A DNA stretch of 64,000 bases from Amycolatopsis mediterranei (lineage in GTDB: Bacteria; Actinomycetota; Actinomycetes; Mycobacteriales; Pseudonocardiaceae), in contig NZ_CP100416.1 in NCBI RefSeq assembly GCF_026017845.1, positions 9,050,334 through 9,114,333 of the forward strand, given 5' to 3'. A program made the translations under genes and the position numbers. Positions 44,086 through 52,997 of this stretch are shown here, one piece after another (within the stretch, counting starts at the first letter, position 1; every line of letters starts with the position of its first letter). The notes below the pieces were generated by a model, which saw only the letters and a list, made by a program, of their open reading frames with translations, was not told where the DNA came from and ran no database searches.

Positions 44086-45996
44086 ATGAACCTGCTAGCC
44101 CTGCTCCACAGCCCGACGGCCAGCGGCGGTGACACGACGACCCGGCGGATCGCCGCGCATTTGTCCGCGAGCGGCTATTCCGTTCTGCTCGTGCCACCCG
44201 CCGACGCGGCCGAGCTGACCGCGGTCGCCGAAGAACACCGCGTGCTCGCGCTGGTCGGCACGCACGCCCTCCTCAGCGGCAGCACCTTCCTCGAAACGGG
44301 CCTGCCGTACGTGCTCGCGCTGGGCGGCACCGACCTCAACGAATACACCCTCGAGCCGGTGTTCCACGCGCTGATGACGAAGGCCGTCGAGCGGGCCGCG
44401 GGGCTGGTCGCGTTCAACGACGACTTCGCCGGGCGCTGCCGCACGCTGTGGCCGCAGGTCGCGGACAAGGTGCGGGTCATCCCGCAGGGCGTGCGCACCA
44501 CGCCGTCGGCCTACTCGCTGCGCCGCGCGCTCGGCGTCGGCCAGGACGCGAAGCTGCTGCTCCTGCCCTCGGGGCTGCGGCCGGTCAAGGACCCGCTGTT
44601 CGCCATCGACTGCGTCAAGCGGCTGCACGCCGAGGACCACCGCGTGATGCTCGTCATCGCCGGGGTTTCCTACGACGAGGACTTCGAGGCCATCGTGCGG
44701 CGGCGGTGCGGGTCCAGCCCGGCGGTGCGGTACGTCGGCACACTGCCCCGCGACGACCTGCACGCCGCCATGCGCGAGGCGACCGCGGTGCTCAACACCT
44801 CGACGTCGGAGTGCAGCCCGAACGCGCTGCTCGAGGCGATGGACGTCGGCTGCCCGGTCGTCGTCCGGGACATCCCCGGCAACACGTGCCTGGTCGAGGA
44901 CGAGGTCACCGGGCTGGTGTTCGCCGACCCCGACGGCCTGCGCGCGCAAGTGCGGCGCCTGCTCGACGACGAGGTGTTCGCCCGGCGGCTGTGGCGGCGG
45001 GGACAGGCGTTCGTGCGGCGCACGCACAGCATGCAGGCGGAGCGGGCCGCCTACGCCGCGCTCTTCCGTGACCTGGTCGACGACCTGCCGCCGGTCGTCG
45101 ACGTGCCGTCCCGCGACCGGATCGTGCGGGCGAACGGTGTCGAGCTCTGCGTGCAGACCTTCGGGGACCCGAGCGATCCCGCGATCCTCCTGGTGGCCGG
45201 CGCGTCGGCGTCGATGCTGGCGTGGGACGCCGAATTCTGCGAACTGCTCGCCGGCGGTTCCCGGTACGTGATCCGCTACGACCACCGCGACACCGGCCGC
45301 TCCACGAGCTGGCCACCGGGCGAGCCGCCCTACGGCCTGCGGGACCTGGCGGCCGACGCACTCGGCGTGCTCGACACGCTCGGCGTCGCCCGCGCCCACG
45401 TCGTGGGGATCTCGCTGGGCGGCATGATCGCGCAGGTCGCCGCCCTGGCCGAGCCGGCGCGCGTCGCCTCGCTGACGCTGGTGGCCACCAGCCCCGGCGA
45501 GGGCGTGGCCGGTCCCGACCTGCCGCCGCCCGCCCTGCGGGTGCTGACCGAGCTGGCCGACGTCGAACCGCCGGACTGGACCGACCGCGATTCCGTGGTC
45601 GATCACCTGGTGGCCGCGGCGCGCCCGCTCGCCGGGCCGGCCAGGGAGATCGACGAGTACACCGGCCGGCGGGTCGCGGGCCGGGTGTTCGACCGCGCGG
45701 GCGGGCGGCTCGAATCCGCGGGCAACCACGCCTACCTCGACCACGGCTCGCCGTGGCGGCCGCTGCTCGGCCGGATCACCGCGCCGACGCTGGTGATCCA
45801 CGGCGCCGAAGACCCGATCCACCCGGTCGCCCACGCCCACGCGCTCGCGGCGGCGATTCCCGGGGCCGCGGTGCGGATCCTCGACGGCGCGGGGCACGAG
45901 CTGGCCCGCCAGGACTGGCCGGACGTGGTTCCGGCGCTGCTCCGGCACACCTCGGACGACGAAGGGCGAATTTCCCGTGCAACCACATCCCTGTGA
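44086..45996 (+). CDS. fusion of GT4 glycosyltransferase (GLT1D1-like) and alpha/beta hydrolase (RdmC-like)
   Basis: A 636-residue two-domain protein. Residues 1-335 are a GT-B glycosyltransferase: LHSPTASGGDTTTRRIAAHL, LPYVLALGGTDLNEYTLEP, VRVIPQGVRT, LLLLPSGLRPVKDPLFAID and the nucleotide-sugar block TSTSECSPNALLEAMDVGCP (E-x7-E type). Residues about 345-625 are an alpha/beta hydrolase close to aclacinomycin methylesterase RdmC: VIRYDHRDTGRSTSW, nucleophile VGISLGGMIAQ, Asp in GAEDPIHP and His in GAGHEL. I see no break or internal start, so it is one chain. It overlaps the GT2 gene by 20 bases and leads a four-gene run. Role: glycoconjugate or glycosylated metabolite tailoring (inference). 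Confidence 0.85.
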   Translation: MNLLALLHSPTASGGDTTTRRIAAHLSASGYSVLLVPPADAAELTAVAEEHRVLALVGTHALLSGSTFLETGLPYVLALGGTDLNEYTLEPVFHALMTKAVERAAGLVAFNDDFAGRCRTLWPQVADKVRVIPQGVRTTPSAYSLRRALGVGQDAKLLLLPSGLRPVKDPLFAIDCVKRLHAEDHRVMLVIAGVSYDEDFEAIVRRRCGSSPAVRYVGTLPRDDLHAAMREATAVLNTSTSECSPNALLEAMDVGCPVVVRDIPGNTCLVEDEVTGLVFADPDGLRAQVRRLLDDEVFARRLWRRGQAFVRRTHSMQAERAAYAALFRDLVDDLPPVVDVPSRDRIVRANGVELCVQTFGDPSDPAILLVAGASASMLAWDAEFCELLAGGSRYVIRYDHRDTGRSTSWPPGEPPYGLRDLAADALGVLDTLGVARAHVVGISLGGMIAQVAALAEPARVASLTLVATSPGEGVAGPDLPPPALRVLTELADVEPPDWTDRDSVVDHLVAAARPLAGPAREIDEYTGRRVAGRVFDRAGGRLESAGNHAYLDHGSPWRPLLGRITAPTLVIHGAEDPIHPVAHAHALAAAIPGAAVRILDGAGHELARQDWPDVVPALLRHTSDDEGRISRATTSL

Positions 45997-47287
45997 CTGC
46001 AGCCCGATGTGCGCACTGCGGGCGGCCAACCCGATGCGCGTCCGGCCGACGCGGACGGGCGGCGGGACGTTCGCGGCGGCCTCGGCCTACCGGCGAGCCG
46101 TCCCGGCCACCGGGGACCTCGCCACGCGGGTGACCGGTTACGTGGTCCTGACGCTCGACCCGGCCGTGCCCGACGTCGCCGCCGACTACTGGATGCACAG
46201 CGAACGCTTCTACCGCGCGGTCGCCGGCCCGGTGGCCGACCGGCTGGGCGGCGACCTCGCCTACCGGCGCCTGGCCGCGCACCCCACCGACGCCGACGCC
46301 GAACGCGCACTGGCGGCACGGGTGCGGGTGCTCCTCGACGAAGACCCCGCGCTGGCCGAGGAACTGGGCGGCCGGGCCGACGTCGCCGACGACAACGTCT
46401 ACATCAACTACTTCCGCGGCCCGGCCTACGCCCCCGACGCCCGCAACGCCGACCTCGAACGGCTGACCGGGCTCGCCGACCGGGCGGCGACGCGCCCGGA
46501 CGGCCGCGGTGACGAGGTGCTCGTGGTCGTCCCGATCTCCGACCGCGACGGCGCGGGCCGGATCCGCAACCTGATGGCCTGCCTGCTGGCGTTGCGCGAC
46601 CAGACGATGCCGTCGGCGCACTACCGGGTGACCGTCGTGGAGTTCGACGACCGCCCGCGCTGGCGCGGCCGGATCGAACCGCTCGTGGACCACTACGTGC
46701 ACGTCACCGGCCACGGCCTGTTCAACAAGTCGTGGACCTTCAACGCCGGGGTCCGCCATACCCTCGGCGCCGCCCGCACGCTGTGCCTGCTCGACGCCGA
46801 CATCCTCGTCGACCGCGGCTTCCTGGCGCGCAACCACGCCCGGTTCGCCGAGCACGGCCACGACGCGCACCTGCCGCACACCGAGATGCTGTCGCTGGAC
46901 GCCCCGGCCAGCGATCACCTGATCGAGGAACGCTGTGGCCGCGGCTCGGCCGACGTGCCGCTCGGCGGCGCCCGTGGGCTGCTGCTGCGCGACGTGCCCG
47001 GCGCCTGCCTGTGGATCACGCCGGAGCTGTACGAGCGGGTCGGCGGGTTCGACGAGCGCTACCGCGGCTGGGGCGGCGAGGACGAGGACATGCTCTACCG
47101 CGTCGCCTCGGCCGGGTCGGTGCTGCAGTTCGACGACGTGTTCGTCCACCTCGCGCACCGGCGGCCGGCGATGCGGCGCGAGGACGGGCAGCCGTTCAAC
47201 GCCCACGTGCCGGTCGGCACGTGGACCGGTGAGCAGGGCTACGGCGGGCTCGACCGCCCGGCGCGAGTCACCGGTACCGATGAGTAG
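45977..47287 (+). CDS. GT2-type glycosyltransferase with galactosyltransferase C-terminal motif
   Basis: A 436-residue enzyme. The N-terminal 170 residues are not recognised, though they include AADYWMHSERFYRAVAGPVA. The GT-A domain follows: VLVVVPISDRDGAGRIRNLM, FNKSWTFNAGVRHTLGAART and the DxD-like CLLDADILVD. The Glyco_transf_7C block is GGFDERYRGWGGEDEDMLYR, as in chondroitin-synthase and beta-galactosyltransferase-like proteins. The start is GTG 45977 (AAGGGCG upstream), inside the end of the preceding gene. It overlaps the MFS gene by eight bases. Donor and acceptor are unknown. Confidence 0.85.
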   Translation: MQPHPCDCSPMCALRAANPMRVRPTRTGGGTFAAASAYRRAVPATGDLATRVTGYVVLTLDPAVPDVAADYWMHSERFYRAVAGPVADRLGGDLAYRRLAAHPTDADAERALAARVRVLLDEDPALAEELGGRADVADDNVYINYFRGPAYAPDARNADLERLTGLADRAATRPDGRGDEVLVVVPISDRDGAGRIRNLMACLLALRDQTMPSAHYRVTVVEFDDRPRWRGRIEPLVDHYVHVTGHGLFNKSWTFNAGVRHTLGAARTLCLLDADILVDRGFLARNHARFAEHGHDAHLPHTEMLSLDAPASDHLIEERCGRGSADVPLGGARGLLLRDVPGACLWITPELYERVGGFDERYRGWGGEDEDMLYRVASAGSVLQFDDVFVHLAHRRPAMRREDGQPFNAHVPVGTWTGEQGYGGLDRPARVTGTDE

Positions 47288-48488
47288 CGTCACGCCGATG
47301 CCCCGGCTGCGCCGCCACCGGGTGGCCGTCGCGGGTGTCTTCTTCGTCGTCGGAGTCCTGCTCGGAACGTGGTTCGCGCGCGTTCCGGAACTGCGCACCG
47401 CCCTGCACCTCGACTTCGCCGAGCTGGGCGCGGTGCTGCTGGCCCAGACCGTCGGCGTGATCGTCGCGATGCAGGTCGCCGGGCACCTGTCGGCGTACCT
47501 GAGCAGCCGGACGGTCATCCGGCTGACCGCGGCGGTCGTGCCGTGGTTCCCGGCGCTCGTCGCGATCTCCCCCGGCGCGGTCGCCGCGGCGGCCGCGATG
47601 CTGGTGTGGGGCCTGGTGGCCGGCCTGCTCGACGTGGCCATGAACGCCCAGGGCGTCGAGCTGGAACGGGCCGGGCGACGCCCGTTCCTCAGCAGCCTGC
47701 ACGCGGTGTGGGGCGCCGGCGCGCTGACCGGGTCGCTCGGCGCGGTCGCCGCGATCCGGGCCGGGGTGCCGCTCGGCGTGCACTTCATCGCCGTGGCCGC
47801 CGTGCTGTGCGTGCTCGCGCTGGTCGCCGGGCGGCACGCGCTGCCCGAGCGGCAGGCCGCTGCGCGGCGCGAGCCGGGGAAGCGGGCGCGGACCGGGCTG
47901 CTGTCCGGGTGGACCCGCGCGGTGGTGGTGCTCGGCGGTCTCGGCGCGGCGGCCGCGTTGTGCGAGGGCGCGGTGTCGAGCTGGTGCGGGGTGTTCCTGC
48001 GTGAGCAACGCGGCGCGAGCGCGGACGTCGCTTCGCTGGGCTACTTCGTGTTCGTCCTGGCGCAGACCGGTACCCGGATGTTCGGCGACCGCGGGCACCG
48101 TCTGCTCGGACCGGTGGCGCTGCTGCGGTGGAGCATGGCGGCCACCGCGGCCGGGGTGCTGGTGGCGGTGCTGTCGCCGGACCCGTGGTGGGGACTGGCC
48201 GGGTTCGCGCTGCAGGGCTGCGGGCTCGCGGTGGTGATCCCGCTCATCGCGGGCGCGGTCGGCCACGGCGTCGGCGGCAACACGAGCCTCGCCATCGCCC
48301 GGTACTCCACGCTGCACCAGGCGGGGGTGCTCGCCGGACCCGCCCTGTTCGGCAGGCTGGCGCAGACCTTCGGGGTCAGCACGGCGCTGGCGCTGCTCGT
48401 GCTCCCGCTGGGCCTGATCGCGGCGTTCGCGACGGCCACCGCCCGTGCGCGCCCCGACCTCCCGGCCACCGAGCGCCGCGCGGCCTGA
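47280..48488 (+). CDS. MFS transporter
   Basis: A 402-residue permease with 12 predicted helices (VAVAGVFFVVGVLLGTWFAR; LVWGLVAGLLDVAMNAQGVE with the membrane motif typical of the YbjJ/sugar-exporter-like MFS branch; FALQGCGLAVVIPLIAGAVG). It is translationally coupled to the GT2 gene (ATG inside its last codons), so it may export the glycosylated product of the two enzymes. The central loop after helix 6 is Arg-rich (GRHALPERQAAARREPGKRA), fitting a cytoplasmic location. Confidence 0.88.
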   Translation: MSSVTPMPRLRRHRVAVAGVFFVVGVLLGTWFARVPELRTALHLDFAELGAVLLAQTVGVIVAMQVAGHLSAYLSSRTVIRLTAAVVPWFPALVAISPGAVAAAAAMLVWGLVAGLLDVAMNAQGVELERAGRRPFLSSLHAVWGAGALTGSLGAVAAIRAGVPLGVHFIAVAAVLCVLALVAGRHALPERQAAARREPGKRARTGLLSGWTRAVVVLGGLGAAAALCEGAVSSWCGVFLREQRGASADVASLGYFVFVLAQTGTRMFGDRGHRLLGPVALLRWSMAATAAGVLVAVLSPDPWWGLAGFALQGCGLAVVIPLIAGAVGHGVGGNTSLAIARYSTLHQAGVLAGPALFGRLAQTFGVSTALALLVLPLGLIAAFATATARARPDLPATERRAA

Positions 48489-48541
48489 GCCGCCGCGGAA
48501 AACGATTTCGCCGCCCCCGGGTTTCCCGGCATGCTGTGGCC

Positions 48542-49060
48542 ATGTTGATCCGCCGGGAAACGCCCGCCGACCGGGCCGCGATCCACGCGGTCCACAGCGC
48601 GGCGTTCCGGCGCGAAGAGGGCGCGGTCCCGGTCGAGGCGCCGCTCGTGGACGAGCTGCGCGCGGAAGGCGACCTGATCGGCGCCCTTTCGCTGGTGGCC
48701 GTGCGCGACGGCGAGGTCGCCGGGCACGTGTGCTGCAGCCGCGCCCGCCTCGGCGACGACCCGGCAGCGGCCGTCGGGCTCGGGCCGCTGGGCGTGCTGC
48801 CCGCGCACCAGGCCCACGGCGTCGGCTCGGCGCTGATGCACGCGGTGCTCGGCGCGGCGGACGCGCTCGGCCACGGCCTGGTCGTCCTGCTCGGCGAGCC
48901 GGCGTACTACTCGCGGTTCGGGTTCGCCGCGGCGTCGGCGCTCTCGATCACCGCGCCGGACCCGAAGTGGGGCCGGTACTTCCAGGCGCGGACGCTCACC
49001 GCGTACCGGCCCGTCCAGGCGGGGGCGTTCGCGTACGCGCCCGCGTTCTCCCGGATCTGA
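48542..49060 (+). CDS. GNAT acetyltransferase, YhbS-like
   Basis: A 172-residue acetyltransferase with IRRETPADRAAIHAVHSAAF, the acetyl-CoA site VLPAHQAHGVGSALMHAVLG (QxxGxG-like, Q/H-A-H-G-V-G) and LGEPAYYSRFGF, all typical of the YhbS group. The acceptor is unknown. It follows the MFS gene by 53 bases and precedes the LLM gene by 13, so it may be cotranscribed with both. Confidence 0.88.
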   Translation: MLIRRETPADRAAIHAVHSAAFRREEGAVPVEAPLVDELRAEGDLIGALSLVAVRDGEVAGHVCCSRARLGDDPAAAVGLGPLGVLPAHQAHGVGSALMHAVLGAADALGHGLVVLLGEPAYYSRFGFAAASALSITAPDPKWGRYFQARTLTAYRPVQAGAFAYAPAFSRI

Positions 49061-49073
49061 ACAGGAGCCGCGC

Positions 49074-50054
49074 GTGTACACACCGACCTCGTCCGTGGGG
49101 GTGCGGATCAACCGCGAGCAGCCGCCGGCCAAGCTGCGCGACCTCGCGCGCCAAGCCGAAGACGCGGGCCTCGACGAGCTCTGGCTGGTCGAGGACTGTT
49201 TCTGGGCGGCCGGCGTCGCCACGGTCGCGACGGCGCTCGCGGTGACGTCGACGATCAGGGTGGGCATCGGCGTCCTGCCGGCGGTGGCGCGCAACCCGGC
49301 GATCGCGGCGATGGAGCTCGCGGCGCTGGCCGAGCTGCACCCGGACCGGCTGATCGCCGGGTTCGGCCACGGCGTCGCGTCGTGGATGCGGCAGATCGGG
49401 GCGTATCCGGCGTCCCCGCTGGCGGCGCTGGAGGAGACGCTGCTGGCGGTCCGTCGCCTGCTGGCGGGCGAGCGCGTCTCGATGGACGGAAAGCACGTCC
49501 ACCTCGACGAGGTCGAGCTCGTCTTCCCGCCGTCCTCGCCGCCGCCGCTGGTGGCAGGCGTCCGCCGCCCGAAGTCCCTGGCGGTCGCGGGCGCGGCGGC
49601 CGACGGGACGATCCTGGCCGAGCCGGCCCCACCGGAGTACGTGCGGACGGCGCTCGCGGGCATCGAACCGGGACGTTCGTCGGAAGGCGCACCGCCGCAC
49701 CACGCGCTGGTGACGTACAACTGGCTGGCGCTGGGCGACCGCGAGCGGGCGCGGCGGACGGTGGCGGAGTCCCTCACCCCGGGGGCGCGGGTGCAGGTGG
49801 AAGGCCTGCCGTTCGCTGCGGAGCTGCTGGCCCTGATGGACTCGACGTCCACAGTGGACGAGCTGGCGGCGGGCTTGCGTCCGGAGTGGATCGATCGCCT
49901 GGCCGTCTGCGGCGACGTGGACACCTGTGCGGCGGCGGTCCGCGCGCTGCACGAGGCCGGCAGCGGCTCGGTCGTGCTGCTGCCGCTGCCGGAGGAGCCG
50001 CCGGAGCGGGGCATCGAGGACGCGGCCCGGGTGGCGGCGGCCGTGCGCGGCTGA
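49074..50054 (+). CDS. LLM-class flavin-dependent oxidoreductase
   Basis: A 326-residue luciferase-like TIM-barrel protein: GVRINREQPPAKLRDLARQA, AEDAGLDELWLVEDCFWAAG, IRVGIGVLPAVARNPAIAA and FGHGVASWMRQIGAYPASPL, as in F420- or FMN-dependent members. The cofactor is uncertain; actinobacterial members often use F420. The start is GTG 49074. It lies in the same run as the GNAT gene. Confidence 0.88.
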   Translation: MYTPTSSVGVRINREQPPAKLRDLARQAEDAGLDELWLVEDCFWAAGVATVATALAVTSTIRVGIGVLPAVARNPAIAAMELAALAELHPDRLIAGFGHGVASWMRQIGAYPASPLAALEETLLAVRRLLAGERVSMDGKHVHLDEVELVFPPSSPPPLVAGVRRPKSLAVAGAAADGTILAEPAPPEYVRTALAGIEPGRSSEGAPPHHALVTYNWLALGDRERARRTVAESLTPGARVQVEGLPFAAELLALMDSTSTVDELAAGLRPEWIDRLAVCGDVDTCAAAVRALHEAGSGSVVLLPLPEEPPERGIEDAARVAAAVRG

Positions 50055-50108
50055 GATCAGGCGCGAAAAGGAGTTCGCGCACCGCAGCCGACGTGCCACG
50101 ATCGAGCC

Positions 50109-50714
50109 ATGCCGGTCGACCAGCACCTCCTCCTGGCCTTCCTCGTGACCACCGCGATCGCGATGGTCACGCCGGGGCCGGACATGCTCTTCATCCTCGG
50201 CTGTGGCATGCGCGGCGGCCCGAAGGCCGGCCTGCTCGCCACCGCCGGGGTCGCCACCAGCGAAGCCATCCACGTCGCCGTCGCCGCGGCCGGGCTGGCC
50301 GCGCTCTTCGCCGCCGTGCCCGTCGCCTTCACCGTCGTGCGGGTGGCCGGTGCAGGCTACCTCGTCTACCTGGGCGTCCAGGCCATCCGGAACCGCAAGC
50401 CGCTCGTCGAACGGAACAGCGACCGCGCCTACCTCAGCGGCCTGCTCACCAACCTGCTCAATCCGAAGATGGTCACCTTCACCATCGCCTTCCTGCCGCA
50501 GTTCATCGACCCGGCGAAGGGCCACGTCTGGCTGCAGTTCGCGGTCCTCGGCGCGATCATGATCGTGTTCGAGTTCCTCGTCGACGGCACGGTCGGCGTC
50601 CTCGCCGGCCGCGTCGGCGGGTGGGTCCGGCGGAAGAAGAACCAGCGCCGCATCGAGGTCGCCACCGGCGGCATCTTCATCGGCCTCGGCGTCAAGCTGG
50701 CCGTCGACCGCTAA
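50109..50714 (+). CDS. LysE/RhtB-family exporter
   Basis: A 201-residue membrane protein of the amino-acid exporter family: LLAFLVTTAIAMVTPGPDML with the conserved TPGPDM block, GPKAGLLATAGVATSEAIHV, and YLVYLGVQAIRNRKPLV before the central loop. Five to six helices are predicted. The substrate is likely an amino acid such as threonine or homoserine lactone. It is convergent with the ABC substrate-binding gene and overlaps it by four bases. Confidence 0.9.
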   Translation: MPVDQHLLLAFLVTTAIAMVTPGPDMLFILGCGMRGGPKAGLLATAGVATSEAIHVAVAAAGLAALFAAVPVAFTVVRVAGAGYLVYLGVQAIRNRKPLVERNSDRAYLSGLLTNLLNPKMVTFTIAFLPQFIDPAKGHVWLQFAVLGAIMIVFEFLVDGTVGVLAGRVGGWVRRKKNQRRIEVATGGIFIGLGVKLAVDR

Positions 50715-51583
50715 GCCCGCGCGAGGAAGTCCTCCGCGATGTCCAGCGGATTGCGCTTCTCCTCGGTGAACTCGACGTTCAGCCGCGTCAGCTGCTCGGT
50801 CGTCAACGCCGCCGACACGCGGTTCAGCGCCGAGACCTCGCGCGGCGACAACGTTCCGCGGGCCACCAGCGGCACGATGTTCTGCGCCGGGAACATGTTC
50901 TTGTCGTCGACCAGGGGCACGAACCCGTTCGCCGCGATCGTCGACGACGCGCTGAACAGGTCCGCCACCTGCACGTCGCCGGACTTCAGCGCCGCCACCG
51001 TCACCGGGCCGCCCGTGTCCGTCGTGCGGATTTCCTTGAACTCGCAGCCGTACAGCGACTTGATCTTGTCCTTCCAGCGGCTGCTCCACTGGCCGGGTCC
51101 GCCGAACACCAGCTCGCGGCAGCGCCGCCCGAGGTCCGAGAACGTCTTCACCCCGGAAGACGCCAGCTGCGGGCCGACGACGAGCAGGTCCTTGTCCTCT
51201 GCCGGGGCCTGGTCCAGCACCTCGAAGCCGGGCGGGATCTTCTGCCGCAGCTGCGCGTAGACGTCCTGCGAAGTCGTCGCCGTGGTGTTCTTGTCGAAGT
51301 ACCGCAGCAGGTTCCCGCTGTAGTCCGGCACGACCGAGAGCGACTTGTCCTGCAGCGCCTTGACGACGACCTCGCGGCTGCCCACCGGCGGCCGGACGGT
51401 GACGTTCTCGGCGCCTGCACCCCGCAGCGCTCCTGCGTAGATCTGGGCCAGCAGCAGGCTTTCCCCGACGTCGGACGCCCCGATGATGATGTCCCCGGTC
51501 GCGCCGCCCTCGCCGCCGCCCGCCAGCGGGTTGCCGCAGCCGGCCGCCAGCACCAAGACCAGCAAACCGACCAGCCGCTTCAC
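50711..51583 (-). CDS. ABC substrate-binding lipoprotein, OpuAC (glycine betaine/choline) type
   Basis: A 290-residue lipoprotein. The signal LLVLVLAAGC ends in a lipobox with Cys at about residue 16. The mature domain is OpuAC/ProX-like: IIIGASDVGESLLLAQIYAG, VVPDYSGNLLRYFD and KSGDVQVADLFSASSTIAA. The start is GTG 51583, overlapping the upstream permease stop by four bases. It is the last gene of a four-gene osmoprotectant uptake operon (ATPase, two permeases, binding protein), all coupled by GTGA/ATGA overlaps. Confidence 0.9.
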   Translation of the reverse strand: MKRLVGLLVLVLAAGCGNPLAGGGEGGATGDIIIGASDVGESLLLAQIYAGALRGAGAENVTVRPPVGSREVVVKALQDKSLSVVPDYSGNLLRYFDKNTTATTSQDVYAQLRQKIPPGFEVLDQAPAEDKDLLVVGPQLASSGVKTFSDLGRRCRELVFGGPGQWSSRWKDKIKSLYGCEFKEIRTTDTGGPVTVAALKSGDVQVADLFSASSTIAANGFVPLVDDKNMFPAQNIVPLVARGTLSPREVSALNRVSAALTTEQLTRLNVEFTEEKRNPLDIAEDFLARA

Positions 51584-52263
51584 GCCGCCACCTTCTTCAC
51601 AGCCGCCGCGAGCCGGACGCCCCGGGGCACCAGGGCCCGGTTCAGCAGCGCGAAGAGCAGGTCCAGGACGATGGCCAGCAACGTCGTCAGCAGCGCGCCC
51701 GCGATGACCTCGGAATAGTCCAAAATGGCCAGTCCGTCGAGCAGGAACCGGCCCAGGCCACCGAGTCCGACGTAGGCGGCCACCGCGGCGGTCGCGACGA
51801 GCTGGAGCACGGCGTTGCGGATGCCGCCGAGCACCAGCGGCAGGGAGATCGGCACCTCGACCTGCCACAGCCGCTGCCAGCCGGTCATCCCGACCCCCTC
51901 GGCGGCGTCGACCACGCCGTGGTCGGTCGCCTGCAGCCCGGCGTACGTGCCGGCCAGGATCGGCGGCACGGCCAGCACGACGAGCCCGATGATCGTCGAG
52001 GTGACGCTCTCGGTGAAGAGCAGGAACAGGAACGTGACGAGCCCCAGCGTCGGCAGGGCGCGGATGGCGTTGCCGGCGCTCACCAGCGCGACACCGCCGC
52101 GGCCGGTGTGGCCGACGAACAGCCCCAGCGGCACCGCGATGACCAGCGCGATCACCAGCGACAACGCGGTGTAGCCGAGGTGTTCCAGCAGCCGCTGCGG
52201 GATGCCGTCGGGGCCGGACCAGTGGGCCGGGTCGCCGAACCAGCGGAAGAGATCGGTGATCAC
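51580..52263 (-). CDS. ABC permease, OpuCD/ProW type
   Basis: A 227-residue permease with five to six helices and the BPD_transp_1 coupling loop GVVDAAEGVGMTGWQRLWQV followed by EVPISLPLVLGGIRNAV. GTG 52263 overlaps the stop of the other permease by four bases. It pairs with the permease at 52260-52997 to form the membrane channel of the osmoprotectant transporter. Confidence 0.9.
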   Translation of the reverse strand: MITDLFRWFGDPAHWSGPDGIPQRLLEHLGYTALSLVIALVIAVPLGLFVGHTGRGGVALVSAGNAIRALPTLGLVTFLFLLFTESVTSTIIGLVVLAVPPILAGTYAGLQATDHGVVDAAEGVGMTGWQRLWQVEVPISLPLVLGGIRNAVLQLVATAAVAAYVGLGGLGRFLLDGLAILDYSEVIAGALLTTLLAIVLDLLFALLNRALVPRGVRLAAAVKKVAA

Positions 52264-52997
52264 GGCGCCGCCACCCGGGTCCACGGCGTCAGCAGGTTTC
52301 GCGAGCCCACCAGCACCAGGTCGACGACCAGCGCGAGCAGCAGGGTCAGCACGATGCCGACCACGATCGGCGAGAAGTACTCGCGCTGGAAGCCGTCGGT
52401 GAACAGCACGCCGAGGCCGCCGGTGCCGATCAGCGCGCCGACGCTGACCAGGCTGATGTTGCTGACCGACGCGACCCGCACGCCGGCCGCCAGCACCGGC
52501 ACGGACAGCGGCAGTTCGACGGCGAAGAAGCGGCGCACCGGCTTGTACCCGACGGCGGTCGCGGCGGCGACCACCGGCGCCGGCACCGCGTCGAGGGCGT
52601 CGAGCACCGGGCGGACCAGCAGCGCCGTGGTGTAGATCGTCAGCGCGACGACGACATTGACGCTGTCCAGGATCTTCGACCCGATCAGGCCGGGGATGAC
52701 GACGAACAGCGCGAGCGACGGGATCGTGTAGAGCAGGTTCGCCACCACCATCAGCACCTGCCGCGCGGGCCGCCAGCGGTGGCCGAGCCAGCCCGCCGCG
52801 ATCGCCAGGACGATCCCGATGACCAGCGGGAGCAGCGCCAGGTAGACGTGGTCGCCCAGGTCGCCGAGGATCTGGCCGCGGTTGTTCGCGCTGCCCAGGT
52901 ACCGCCCGAGCTCGTCCACGAAGGTTTCGGGGGGTCCAGGGGGGCTTGCCCCCTGGCTGGGGTCTGGGGTTCGACCCCAGAAGGCACAGCAGCTCAT
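52260..52997 (-). CDS. ABC permease, OpuCB type, with repeat-derived N terminus
   Basis: A permease of up to 245 residues. The family-like part begins VDELGRYLGSANNRGQILGD, followed by HVYLALLPLVIGIVLAIAAG and the coupling loop AVPAPVVAAATAVGYKPVRR. ATG 52997 overlaps the ATPase stop (ATGA), but the first 24 residues (SCCAFWGRTPDPSQGASPPG) come from copy 4 of the dispersed repeat. A GTG at 52922-52924 (VDELG) was probably the original start. Either the coupled ATG now makes a longer protein or the GTG is used with the repeat as leader. Confidence 0.85.
   Translation of the reverse strand: MSCCAFWGRTPDPSQGASPPGPPETFVDELGRYLGSANNRGQILGDLGDHVYLALLPLVIGIVLAIAAGWLGHRWRPARQVLMVVANLLYTIPSLALFVVIPGLIGSKILDSVNVVVALTIYTTALLVRPVLDALDAVPAPVVAAATAVGYKPVRRFFAVELPLSVPVLAAGVRVASVSNISLVSVGALIGTGGLGVLFTDGFQREYFSPIVVGIVLTLLLALVVDLVLVGSRNLLTPWTRVAAP
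52925..52980. repeat. dispersed GC-rich repeat, copy 4 (diverged)
   Basis: Begins TTCGGGGGGTCCAGGGGGGC, continues TTGCCCCCTGGC and ends with a second hairpin TGGGGTCTGGGGTTCGACCC. The TTCGGGGG(G)TCC head and double-hairpin plan match the other copies; the second half differs. It lies between the ATPase gene's stop and the probable original start of the permease. Confidence 0.65.
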
